From Avimonoglobus sp965151315 (GTDB lineage Bacteria; Bacillota; Clostridia; UBA1381), in the NCBI GenBank assembly GCA_965151315.1, contig CBCTZG010000069.1:1-15154 (forward strand): 15,154 nucleotides of DNA, given 5' to 3'. The notes beneath the pieces were generated by a model. The model searched no databases. It worked only from the letters and a program-made list of their open reading frames with translations, and had not been told where the DNA came from. The number at the start of each line of letters is the position of its first letter. The first letter of the stretch is position 1. The translations under genes were made by a program, and so were the position numbers. This document shows positions 1-8,077 of this stretch, piece by piece.

Positions 1-1
1 C

Positions 2-49
2 ACCAACTGGCTGACGAAGCGTTTGAGTGACGGCGAGATTTCGATGTGA
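2..49 (+). CDS. C-terminal tail of an upstream gene (partial)
   Basis: Reading from base 2 gives 15 codons (TNWLTKRLSDGEISM) and a TGA at 47-49, five bases before the ribosome binding site of the next gene. This close spacing fits the same operon. A second open frame, from base 1, gives HQLADEAFE and stops at 30, and could be the true tail instead. The stretch is too short to assign a family or to settle the frame. Confidence 0.4.
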   Translation, partial: TNWLTKRLSDGEISM

Positions 50-53
50 TGTG

Positions 54-60
54 AGGAGGA
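54..60 (+). promoter_or_regulatory. Ribosome binding site that sets the start of the lyase-like gene
   Basis: AGGAGGA lies 8 bases before the ATG at 69. It decides against the GTG at 27, which would give a longer reading of the same frame: that GTG overlaps the probable upstream tail and has no purine-rich site in front of it. Confidence 0.85.
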
Positions 61-68
61 ACGCGACG

Positions 69-1913
69 ATGCAGTTTCAGGATCAGACCCAGCAGATACG
101 CTGGCAGACGCTGATTGATACTTATTTGGAAGACGTGCGTGACCGCGTGACCCCAGAGGGCGAGATCATCGGCTTTTTTGATGACTCGCCTGACGTGGCG
201 CTGCGGGAGCGGATTTGGGTAGCCTATTCGCTGCTGTGGGATACGCGGGCGGAAAGCATCCAAAAGGCAAACCAGATCATAGAACGGTCAAATATGATTA
301 CAGAAGCGGGAGAATATACCTGTTGTCATTTTGTGCCCATGATGGCGGTGCAGATGCTTTTAAAACAAAAAGACCGGTTGAGTGAACGGGCGCAGGACAT
401 GCTGCTGCGCTATCTGCGGGCCAGCCTGCCGGAGATGATTGGCAATCCCGAGTTTGAATTTGTGGGCGTCAACGACAATTTCCCATGCATGGCAAGCTTT
501 GCCGCCATCGTTGGCGGTAAAATCATAGGGAATGGGGAGTTAGCAGACTGGGGTGCTGGAAATTTGCGGAGCCTATGCGCTATGTTAGAGCGGCGAGGCC
601 TGCAGAGCGAGCATACAAGCCCGACATACACTGCGATTCAAATCCTTGCCATAGCTGAGATCGTGAATTATACAGACGATGCGGAATTAAAGGCGCTGGC
701 CCTGTATGCAGAGCGGCGGCTGGCCTTTGGCGCGCTGGCATTCTATCATCCCGGTTTTGGAAAAATGTGCGGGCCATATTCCAGAGCGTATACCGTGGAC
801 TCTACGGCTTCCGTCCATATGATGGATTTTTGGCTTTACGCGGTGCTGGGCGTAAGAACGCTGTCCGCGTTAGACGAGATGTTTGACGGTCAGAAGCAAA
901 ACCGTGTTATGCACGGCAGCCGCTGGTTTGAAACTGTCCAGTTCATATGGCTTGCGGCGTGCCAGTACCATGTGACCGAGGTTATGCTGGCGGAAGCGCT
1001 GAACCGCACGTTCCCCTACGAGGTGCGGGCGACCTGCGAATATTCTTCCTCCAGAAGCGATTTACGCGGGGGGGCGGAGGACGCGGTCTATCCTGCCGGC
1101 GAAAATGAAATCAGCTGTTATATGACGGAGGAGTATGCGGTTGGCGTCAGCAAAGTGCCGTTTCACAGCGGCGAGCAGACGGAAAGCCTATACATCCTGT
1201 GTAAAAACCGGGAGAAGGTTGAGCATTCCAAGGATCTGCAGGCTATATACCTTCGTTATATCGTGAATGACGATATACCCCAGACCAACCAACTGTTGCC
1301 GGATTGGGGAAGAAAAATTGGGCTGATGCATGAGAACATCGGCTTTATTGGCTACCGGCCGGTGAAAAAAGTCGTGGGAAAGCAGATCAAAAGCATGAAG
1401 CTTTCAATCATAATACCGCAGCTGTATGGGGATACGGTGCAGATCGAACGCAGCGGGCGGGACATTTATCTGCGTTTCCATCATACCTATATCGCGTTTT
1501 TCGCCTTAAACAATGGCGGCGATATCCGGGAGGAGAAAGCAGACGGGTTTACCATGATTTCCCTCTATAATTACGCGGGCCCGGAAAAGGAACTGACATT
1601 GGAGGATTATTTTGATACGGTCAACGGTGTGCTGTTTGCTGTGGGCAACGCGTCAGAGGGCAGTTTTTCGGATTTTATGCGGCGGGAAAAGCAGTGCTCG
1701 GATCAGGTCATCCGGATGTCCCATTCCCGGCAGAGCCGGCTGCGGCGGATATGCTTTGAATATGCCGGAAACTGCCTGGAGCTGAAGTATGATGTGGAAT
1801 GCTGCGGCGTTCAATACGGCTTGATTAACGGCGCGCTTGCGGGAAATACCTATTATTATGACAGCGAGCACGGCGTGTGCAGCGCAAAGGAATTAAGGAG
1901 GATGTTACAATGA
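69..1913 (+). CDS. Cytoplasmic polysaccharide-lyase-like protein (alpha-toroid plus beta-sandwich, heparinase II/III-like)
   Basis: The protein has 614 residues from ATG 69, chosen because AGGAGGA sits 8 bases upstream. There is no signal peptide or membrane segment, so it probably acts in the cytoplasm, unlike its neighbours. Residues about 1-315 are helix-rich with repeated helical hairpins, as in an (alpha/alpha) toroid. Residues about 330-600 are beta-rich, as in the supersandwich domain of alpha-toroid lyases. Candidate active-site motifs are NDNF (135-138), EHTSPTY (181-187), which resembles the E-x-S-x-x-Y segment of heparinase II/III-like lyases, and YSRAY (237-241). YMTEEYAVGVS (351-361) resembles the first sandwich strands of such proteins. 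The known families use an Asn/His and Tyr pair for beta-elimination of uronic-acid glycans; which residues do so here is inference. The stop overlaps the next start by four bases (ATGA), indicating translational coupling. It could instead be a glycoside hydrolase or a non-catalytic relative. Confidence 0.6.
   Translation: MQFQDQTQQIRWQTLIDTYLEDVRDRVTPEGEIIGFFDDSPDVALRERIWVAYSLLWDTRAESIQKANQIIERSNMITEAGEYTCCHFVPMMAVQMLLKQKDRLSERAQDMLLRYLRASLPEMIGNPEFEFVGVNDNFPCMASFAAIVGGKIIGNGELADWGAGNLRSLCAMLERRGLQSEHTSPTYTAIQILAIAEIVNYTDDAELKALALYAERRLAFGALAFYHPGFGKMCGPYSRAYTVDSTASVHMMDFWLYAVLGVRTLSALDEMFDGQKQNRVMHGSRWFETVQFIWLAACQYHVTEVMLAEALNRTFPYEVRATCEYSSSRSDLRGGAEDAVYPAGENEISCYMTEEYAVGVSKVPFHSGEQTESLYILCKNREKVEHSKDLQAIYLRYIVNDDIPQTNQLLPDWGRKIGLMHENIGFIGYRPVKKVVGKQIKSMKLSIIIPQLYGDTVQIERSGRDIYLRFHHTYIAFFALNNGGDIREEKADGFTMISLYNYAGPEKELTLEDYFDTVNGVLFAVGNASEGSFSDFMRREKQCSDQVIRMSHSRQSRLRRICFEYAGNCLELKYDVECCGVQYGLINGALAGNTYYYDSEHGVCSAKELRRMLQ
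1895..1901 (+). promoter_or_regulatory. Ribosome binding site inside the end of the lyase-like gene
   Basis: AAGGAGG lies within the last codons of the preceding gene, 8 bases before the ATG at 1910. It selects this ATG, directly before a Lys-rich signal peptide, over the in-frame upstream ATG at 1877. The ATGA overlap at 1910-1913 suggests coupled translation of an intracellular protein and an exported one. Confidence 0.85.
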
Positions 1914-4900
1914 AAAAGAGGATGCTTTCAGTGCTGCTGGTGTTGACACTGCTGCTGACAAGCGCGGCTCCTGCTTGGGCAAAAAGCGCGGTTATGCTCC
2001 ATGACTGGGATAAGATCACGTCTATTGCGGAGCTGGACCGGGAAGATGCGACTTTGACCAAGCCCCCGCGTATTACCAACGCGGCCGGCCTGACGCTGGG
2101 CGATAAAAAATACATATATGTCACCCAGGGATTGGACGATAATAATAAAACCCAGTCCTTGATCGTTTATGACATTACGGAGCTCCCGGTAATCAAAAAG
2201 GTGGAAAAATACACGGACATCAGTACCAAGATCCTGGCGGACCAGATCGCGATCAAGGACGGATACCTGTTTGCGGCGGAAATGACCGACAGCGCAAACG
2301 AGCTGATGTACTATCCCATTGAGGCGGACGGGAGGCTGGGCGCCGGCGCGAAGATTGCCGACGGACGCAGCGGCTTTACCAGTCTGAAAATCGTGGACGA
2401 CTATCTGTTTTATGCGGAGCAGAATCCCGGCGGAAGCTGCCGGGTATACGATGTATCCGATATTGCGGGCGGCGTCCGGGAACTGGGGGCAACCCAAACT
2501 GGATACGGCGTATTCGCGCCGGGGATCGAGAAAATTTCCGACGACCTGTACAGGATGTATTGCGTGACCAGGACCGATATTTTGGTAGACGGCGTAAAGC
2601 AGGGGAAGGACGGGTACCAATATACGATCAACGATATGCAGGTCAACCCGGACGGCACCGTAAGCTTTACCACCCAGTTCCAAGGGATAGAGGGATTTGA
2701 AAATTCTGGAAATATTTCAAGCGTTAAGACCAATGAAGCCATTGGTATGAATCAGGTCATTGTCACAATTTGGGACAATACACCAGAGAAATACAACGTG
2801 TATAAGATAGACGCAGCTGACCCCCAAAATCCGGTGATACAGGAGGTTTCAACCGGGCGGACGCTTTCTGCACTGAATCTGACAGAAGACTACTATGCAG
2901 TGGGAGAATATCAAGTGATAAAAATCATTGCCAAGTCTGACGGCCGTACCATGAAGGAAATCAGCGGGCTGGACGGGCAGGTTTATGGCCTGACCATGTA
3001 TGACGGTAAGCTGCTGATCTCCGCAGAAGGCAAGCTGCATATCTACGACCTGTATGCGGAGGTCAGCGCGGATATGGAAGAGCTTGGGGAGATCAATGAC
3101 GGCATCGTACGGATTGACGCCGCTGTACAGATGACGGCGGATGACCGGGCTGTTTTAGAACTGTTCGGGGAACAGATCGATGTAACCGATATGCTGGAAA
3201 ACGGCCGCCTAAGCTATGAGCAGACAACCGCAGCTGCGGATGGGGAATACACGGCGAAGCTGTCCATCATGCGGGGGGAAACGGAGCTGCTGGCGGAAGA
3301 GCAGACCTTCACCCTGCGGAAAACACGGCCAGCCGTCATTACAAATTCCGGCCTGACCCCAGGAACAGGGGAGGTGTCGGGAACCGTGCGGAACACACAT
3401 ACCACCGATACCCAGGCGGGTACGCTGTATCTGGCGGTATACGCGGCTGACGGCGCCATGCAGAAAGCATATGCGCATCCAATCAGCGCGCTGGCCGCAG
3501 ACGCAGAAGAAACCTACAGCTTTACACTGGAACAGGAAATCGCTGACGGGCAGATCGTGAAGATGTTTGCTGTGGACGAAAACGGGAAGGCGCTTTCCGA
3601 CGTGACATCCACAGGGGATCAGAGCTTTAACACCCAAAGCGATAAAATCCCGGTGGCAATTGATGGGAGAGTCAACATTTTCGCGGAAATTGACCCGGCC
3701 AGTGCCGTTGTCCAAATCAGCGGAAAATCGGCGGAGGAAGCGAAACAGGATGTATTTATAGCTGTATATAAGCCCGCGCCGGATGACACGGAGCTGGACT
3801 ATGTCAATGTATTTGAATCCAATGCGGACGGCAGTTTTTACTGCGCGTATCCAATGGTTTCCGGTGAGGAGGGGAAAAATTACACGATCTTTGCCGCAAT
3901 GACTGGCGCCGGGGTGCTCTCTGGCACCAGATCGGTATCCTACTATAGCGCTGAAACCATCCAGGCGGCATTGGCCGCGATGGAGAATGCCACCGCGGAT
4001 ACGTTTGACGCCATCGCGATCAGTGAAGACGCACAGTATAAAAACGTATACGGATTGAATACGGAGACGTACAACCAGTTGGAGGAGCCTTATCAAAAGG
4101 CAGTGGCCGCGGCGATTGCCGGGAAGGCTTATGCGGATATCGCGGCGCTGAACACAGCCTTTGACGAGCAGGTGAGCAAGCAGAAAGCAATTATGGATCA
4201 GGACCATGCGGTAAAAGCCGCGCTGGAGCAGATCAACACCGCATCGGCAGGCAATATGGAGGCGATTCTGGAAGCCAATACAGATGTGCTGGAACTGCAG
4301 TTCGGCGCGCTGTACGGGGAACTCACCGAAGCCATGAAGCTGAAGCTGTATGAAAGCTGGCTGTGCAAAAAGAGCTTCACAACCAAAGAAGCGGTTTCTG
4401 AGGCGATCCGGCAGGGAACCGCAGTAGAGTATGTTAGGCAGGCCCAGTACGGCGCGGTGGTTGCGGATCAAATCATCCAGAAGCATGGGGCCGAGATGGG
4501 CCTGCGTACGCAGAGTATGACCGAATATGCGGCGCTGGACACAACCGGGCAGCAGTCAGTCATCGAAAAATTTCTGGAAAAGGATCCCCAGACCTATGCG
4601 GCCTTAGCAACAGCCTTTGACGCGGCGCTGCAGGAATATAAAAATTCGAAGCCTGGCGGCGGCGGAGGAAGCGGCAGCTCCGGCGGAGGGAGCGGCTCTG
4701 GCGGAGGAAGCGGTTCCGGCGGTGGCGGCGGAATTAGTCTGCCTATATTTGCAGGCGGCGGCCCTGCGGAAGAGATAAAGCCGGAGGATGTGATCCCCGA
4801 TGAGGTACTGGATCTGGAAAAGAACAATCCGTTTCAGGATGTAAGCTTTGACGCATGGTACTTCGAAGCGGTATGCGCACTGGCTGAAAAGAAGATTGTA

Positions 4901-5365
4901 GAGGGAATCACAGACACGGAGTTCATGCCGGATGTCAATGTCAAGCGTGAGGAATTTGTGAAAATGATCGTTTCCGCTTACGGCGCTGTGGATTACACTG
5001 CGGAGGCGCCATTTACCGATGTGGAAAAGAACAGATGGTATTATAGCTATGTGGCGACAGCACACAAGCTGAAGCTGGTTAATGGCGTCAGCGAGGATCT
5101 GTTTGGAACCGGGCTGGACATCACCCGGGAAGATTTGGCAAAGCTTGTTTATGATGCGATGCGGACTATGGGCGCTGAAATCAGTCCGGCAGAACCGGCT
5201 GGATATGCGGATATGGATACTGTAAGCGGGTATGCTGCCGAGGCCGTTTCCGCTTTGAGCGCCGCAGGGATCCTGACGGGCTTTGAGGATAATACATTCC
5301 GGCCAAAGGAGCAGGTTACAAGGGCCATGGCGGCACAAGTGATCTATAGTATCCTGAATTATTAA
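1910..5365 (+). CDS. Secreted beta-propeller, Ig-like and SLH cell-surface protein
   Basis: The protein has 1151 residues. Residues 1-24 are a signal peptide (MKKRM, a Leu-rich core, cleavage after AWA). Residues about 30-385 are a beta-propeller-like domain with recurring strands ending in VYDIT or VYDVSD (from 86 and 179), like LVIVD-type repeats. Residues about 390-570 and 580-675 are beta-rich, Ig-like domains. Residues about 680-912 are Ala-rich helical repeats, followed by a Gly/Ser linker (916-941). Three SLH domains follow at about 972-1026, 1033-1087 and 1097-1151, each starting with a hydrophobic-x-D motif and carrying variants of the binding motif (VKREE, ITRED, VTRAM). SLH domains bind secondary cell-wall polysaccharide, so the protein should be tethered with its propeller outward. 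No catalytic domain is recognisable, so I infer a binding or scaffold role. The propeller is a close paralogue of one in the gene at 12162. Confidence 0.85.
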   Translation: MKKRMLSVLLVLTLLLTSAAPAWAKSAVMLHDWDKITSIAELDREDATLTKPPRITNAAGLTLGDKKYIYVTQGLDDNNKTQSLIVYDITELPVIKKVEKYTDISTKILADQIAIKDGYLFAAEMTDSANELMYYPIEADGRLGAGAKIADGRSGFTSLKIVDDYLFYAEQNPGGSCRVYDVSDIAGGVRELGATQTGYGVFAPGIEKISDDLYRMYCVTRTDILVDGVKQGKDGYQYTINDMQVNPDGTVSFTTQFQGIEGFENSGNISSVKTNEAIGMNQVIVTIWDNTPEKYNVYKIDAADPQNPVIQEVSTGRTLSALNLTEDYYAVGEYQVIKIIAKSDGRTMKEISGLDGQVYGLTMYDGKLLISAEGKLHIYDLYAEVSADMEELGEINDGIVRIDAAVQMTADDRAVLELFGEQIDVTDMLENGRLSYEQTTAAADGEYTAKLSIMRGETELLAEEQTFTLRKTRPAVITNSGLTPGTGEVSGTVRNTHTTDTQAGTLYLAVYAADGAMQKAYAHPISALAADAEETYSFTLEQEIADGQIVKMFAVDENGKALSDVTSTGDQSFNTQSDKIPVAIDGRVNIFAEIDPASAVVQISGKSAEEAKQDVFIAVYKPAPDDTELDYVNVFESNADGSFYCAYPMVSGEEGKNYTIFAAMTGAGVLSGTRSVSYYSAETIQAALAAMENATADTFDAIAISEDAQYKNVYGLNTETYNQLEEPYQKAVAAAIAGKAYADIAALNTAFDEQVSKQKAIMDQDHAVKAALEQINTASAGNMEAILEANTDVLELQFGALYGELTEAMKLKLYESWLCKKSFTTKEAVSEAIRQGTAVEYVRQAQYGAVVADQIIQKHGAEMGLRTQSMTEYAALDTTGQQSVIEKFLEKDPQTYAALATAFDAALQEYKNSKPGGGGGSGSSGGGSGSGGGSGSGGGGGISLPIFAGGGPAEEIKPEDVIPDEVLDLEKNNPFQDVSFDAWYFEAVCALAEKKIVEGITDTEFMPDVNVKREEFVKMIVSAYGAVDYTAEAPFTDVEKNRWYYSYVATAHKLKLVNGVSEDLFGTGLDITREDLAKLVYDAMRTMGAEISPAEPAGYADMDTVSGYAAEAVSALSAAGILTGFEDNTFRPKEQVTRAMAAQVIYSILNY
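2078..3064 (+). repeat. Duplicated propeller module, copy 1
   Basis: Residues about 57-385 of the SLH protein align throughout with residues about 509-845 of the gene at 12162. The best core, residues 177-245 (bases 2438-2644), matches residues 643-711 of the other protein without gaps, with 44 of 69 residues identical by direct count. An 18-base exact match (2503-2520 and 14153-14170, coding for YGVFAP) shows that similarity persists in the DNA. The outer limits are approximate. Confidence 0.8.
4655..4732 (+). repeat. Gly/Ser linker-coding repeat
   Basis: The 26 codons encode only Gly and Ser, built from imperfect copies of GGCGGAGGAAGCGG-like units. The linker separates the helical repeats from the SLH block and should act as a flexible tether. 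The simple repeat may vary in length between strains. Confidence 0.9.
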
Positions 5366-5369
5366 AAGC

Positions 5370-5377
5370 GGAGGGAG
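5370..5377 (+). promoter_or_regulatory. Ribosome binding site of the 882-residue SLH protein
   Basis: GGAGGGAG fills most of the 18-base gap between the TAA at 5363-5365 and the ATG at 5384, leaving 6 bases to the start. The gap has no room for a separate promoter or terminator, so the gene is co-transcribed with the one before it. Confidence 0.7.
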
Positions 5378-5383
5378 AAAAAT

Positions 5384-8032
5384 ATGTATAAGAAACTGAT
5401 AACGCTTTTATGCATCTGTGTTTCAGCGTTTTTTGTACAAAGTATGGCTTCTGCGGCGGATGATTACGACACGTATTATTCAGATACGCTGGAGGCGCTG
5501 GGAATCCATGTGGATTTTGACGCAAAAGACAGCATCACCAAAGGGGAGTTCTGCGGTATTGTCGCGGAGCTGATGCGGCTGGATACAGATTATACCGGGC
5601 AGACGCTCTATTTTAGAGACGTTTCCACGGCGCATCGGTACTACAAGGAAATTACAGTCTGTGCGGAGCAGGGATATGCCATCGGCGACGATAAGGGCCG
5701 CTTTTATCCCGACGAGATGCTGACGCCGGAAACGGCGTCGGCGATCCTTCTGCGCTGCCTGGGATACGAGCTGAATGTGCAGTATGCAGGCGGCTGGTCT
5801 GTAGGTTATTCCAGCGTGGCGGCAAGCGTAGGTCTCGACGACGGTGTCGGCGCTATAGCGGAAACGGGCTATACCCCGGAGCAGATCAATCGAATGCTGT
5901 TTAACGCGCTGCTTGCTCCTACCTTTGAGATGAATCTATCCGACAGGACATTAGAGGAAGGAGAAACGCTTGCCTATAAGCTGTACTCCGCGGTAGAGCT
6001 GGAGGGCATTGTGGAGCAGACAAAATTTACCGGGATCCGGACGCCGGACCAGTGCCCGGATGGCATTGTAGTTCTGGACGGACAAAACGTTTACACAGGT
6101 GAAACCAATGCGGACAGCTATCTTGGATATAGAATCCGCGCTATGGCCATCGAGGATGATGACAATGCTTATACCTTGATATCCATCACGAAACATGCGA
6201 AAAATACGGATCTGCGGATCAGCTATAACGAAATCGGCGCTGTGCCGGATATATACAGCATTGAATATGAACCCATGGATTCCAATCGGACCCGGACCCT
6301 GAAGCTGGAACGAAACGCAAGTGTGATTTATAATTACCAGAAGCTGGCGTCGTATGATGAGGAAGACTTAAAGCTGGACAATGGCTATATAGAGCTGATT
6401 GACAACGACAGTGACGGTGAATATGATATTGTTTTGGTCTATGAGTATCTGACCTATTTTGTTACAGGGGTTGACACCAGCGCAAAGGTGATTTACGACA
6501 AATATGGCTATGAAGCGCTGGAGGCGGAGGAGGATACGATTATCCTGAATTCGCACAGCTATGAAGTCGATATTTCAACCATCCAGACAAACAGTGTCCT
6601 GTCGGTATTCCAGCCCCAGGATCCCAACGCGGGGTCATATACAGTGATTGTTGTTTCGGACTATGCTCCAATTGAGGGAAAAGTTACAGGCGTGGTTAAC
6701 GATGAGGAAATGACGGTCACGATCAACGGAACGCAGTATGCGGTTGATCCGCGGTACATTTCCGTCAGCGAGACCAATGATCTGGCAATGGAGATCAAGG
6801 CGGGGCTGAACGGGATATTCTATCTGAATAAGGACAGCATGATCAGCGGGTTTACATACCTTTCAGGTGATGAGCTGTATGGCTACCTGAAAAAGCTGTA
6901 TGTTGACGAGCTCACCCAAAATGCGTATTTCGAGGTATTCTCCCAAGAAGGGGTATTTGTAAGCGGCCAAGTGGCGGAAAAGCTGAAGCTGAATGACAGC
7001 TACCTGCGGGGCCAAGAGGACCTGCTGGCAGACGGCCTGCTGTTCCCGGAGGGGACGTTCCGGCCCCAGCTGGTAAAATTCAAATTAGATAGTGAAGGCC
7101 GGCTGTCTGGCCTGAAGGCTGTGTCTGAAGAAGTCCCGACGAACCCAGTCCAGACCAAAGAGGATCAGCTGACGTATAACGGGACGGTTACGGACGGGGA
7201 CATCCGGGCCCATAAATATGCGTACAAGTATTTGTATACGGATGATACGGTGGTCTTTAACGTGCCTTCCCTGGAGGAGATTGGGAACCGGGATAAATAT
7301 TCTATTTCGGATAAAAAGTTTACGGACGGGACACGGATGACGTGGAAGCTGTATGATATCAGCTTTGACAATATCATCGGCGCCGCAGTGGCTGAAGCGG
7401 GAAAAAACACGGTCAATATGGAAAGCCAGCAGGAACTGACGGTGATTACCAATAAATATGAAATGTACGACGAAGAAAGTGAGGAAGTCGTGACTGCCGT
7501 CACAGGGATCCTTTCCGGCGCGGAAAAAACCTATACCTGTTCATTGGAGGATGGTTTTTTTGATGATCTGCAGGTAGGGGATATGGCCCGGATTGTCACA
7601 GATTCGGTGACCGGTGAAACGCGGGCTGCACAGCTGATTTTTACCTTCCGCGACGCGGGGGCTACAGCGGATACAGACGCCGTAATCTATCACGATAAAT
7701 ACGCCCGGAAGCAGCCGCATGTATCCAACCCGATTGTGACCGGCGACTATGACATGGGGCTGACGCAGATATATGGCAGATGTATTGCCAAGGGGCCGAA
7801 CACCATCGCCCTCACCCTGGACGGCGGGAATTCCGTATATGCCAGCTATATTGAAAATAATGCGGGATATTATCTGGTGGAATACAAAAACGGCAAGGTT
7901 AACGTCACCAAGGTAACGGCGGACGCGCTTGTACCTTCTGCCGGCCCAACAGGCACTACAGGAAACAGCGTGATGATCAGCAATAGAAATATGACGACAA
8001 GAGAAGTGTTCATCATCAAGGAGGATATGTAA
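5384..8032 (+). CDS. Secreted protein with N-terminal SLH-like repeats and a large beta-rich region
   Basis: The protein has 882 residues. Residues 1 to about 24 are a signal peptide (MYKKL, hydrophobic core, MASA cleavage site). SLH-like repeats follow at about 31-75, 76-130 and a degenerate one at 131-180. The middle repeat is clearest (YFRDV, RFYPDEMLTPETA). The usual TRAE-type binding motif is replaced by ITKGE and LTPET, so wall binding may be weaker or differ in ligand. Residues about 200-882 are beta-rich and not assigned to a family by me. They contain an acidic loop, DNDSDGEYD (340-348), with the D-x-D-x-D-G spacing of EF-hand-like calcium loops. The general layout, N-terminal SLH followed by a long beta-rich region with such a loop, is one I associate with uncharacterised clostridial surface proteins found beside large SLH proteins. 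No catalytic motif is visible. Structural or S-layer-like protein is the likeliest role, by inference. Confidence 0.75.
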   Translation: MYKKLITLLCICVSAFFVQSMASAADDYDTYYSDTLEALGIHVDFDAKDSITKGEFCGIVAELMRLDTDYTGQTLYFRDVSTAHRYYKEITVCAEQGYAIGDDKGRFYPDEMLTPETASAILLRCLGYELNVQYAGGWSVGYSSVAASVGLDDGVGAIAETGYTPEQINRMLFNALLAPTFEMNLSDRTLEEGETLAYKLYSAVELEGIVEQTKFTGIRTPDQCPDGIVVLDGQNVYTGETNADSYLGYRIRAMAIEDDDNAYTLISITKHAKNTDLRISYNEIGAVPDIYSIEYEPMDSNRTRTLKLERNASVIYNYQKLASYDEEDLKLDNGYIELIDNDSDGEYDIVLVYEYLTYFVTGVDTSAKVIYDKYGYEALEAEEDTIILNSHSYEVDISTIQTNSVLSVFQPQDPNAGSYTVIVVSDYAPIEGKVTGVVNDEEMTVTINGTQYAVDPRYISVSETNDLAMEIKAGLNGIFYLNKDSMISGFTYLSGDELYGYLKKLYVDELTQNAYFEVFSQEGVFVSGQVAEKLKLNDSYLRGQEDLLADGLLFPEGTFRPQLVKFKLDSEGRLSGLKAVSEEVPTNPVQTKEDQLTYNGTVTDGDIRAHKYAYKYLYTDDTVVFNVPSLEEIGNRDKYSISDKKFTDGTRMTWKLYDISFDNIIGAAVAEAGKNTVNMESQQELTVITNKYEMYDEESEEVVTAVTGILSGAEKTYTCSLEDGFFDDLQVGDMARIVTDSVTGETRAAQLIFTFRDAGATADTDAVIYHDKYARKQPHVSNPIVTGDYDMGLTQIYGRCIAKGPNTIALTLDGGNSVYASYIENNAGYYLVEYKNGKVNVTKVTADALVPSAGPTGTTGNSVMISNRNMTTREVFIIKEDM

Positions 8033-8062
8033 AAATTTATACACACCTGCTGGTATGCGGGC

Positions 8063-8070
8063 GGAGGAGA
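8063..8070 (+). promoter_or_regulatory. Ribosome binding site of the beta-helix SLH protein
   Basis: GGAGGAGA lies 7 bases before the ATG at 8078. The 45-base gap before the gene otherwise holds only a weak 5-base-pair inverted repeat (CCTGC and GCGGG, with one G-T pair) and no T-tract, so no terminator is called. Confidence 0.8.
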
Positions 8071-8077
8071 GAAAAGC

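Noticed and set aside
27..68. GTG start at 27 for the lyase-like gene
   Set aside because: The extra 14 residues (Arg-rich, no similarity to a protein start) include the ribosome binding site sequence itself, and a better start lies at 69.
1928..2683. Open frame of 251 codons on the minus strand
   Set aside because: It is antisense to a well-supported signal peptide and propeller domain, in the same codon register, with no independent support.
3209..4486. Open frame of 425 codons on the minus strand
   Set aside because: It has the same codon-register relation to the SLH gene at 1910, lies fully inside it, and its translation is Cys/Arg/His-rich without recognisable motifs.
4655..4732. G-rich repeat as a CRISPR or mobile-element repeat
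   Set aside because: It is in frame throughout, encodes only Gly and Ser, and has no spacers, so it is a protein linker.
8033..8062. Inverted repeat in the gap before the beta-helix gene as a terminator
   Set aside because: The stem is only 5 base pairs with one G-T pair, and no run of T follows.
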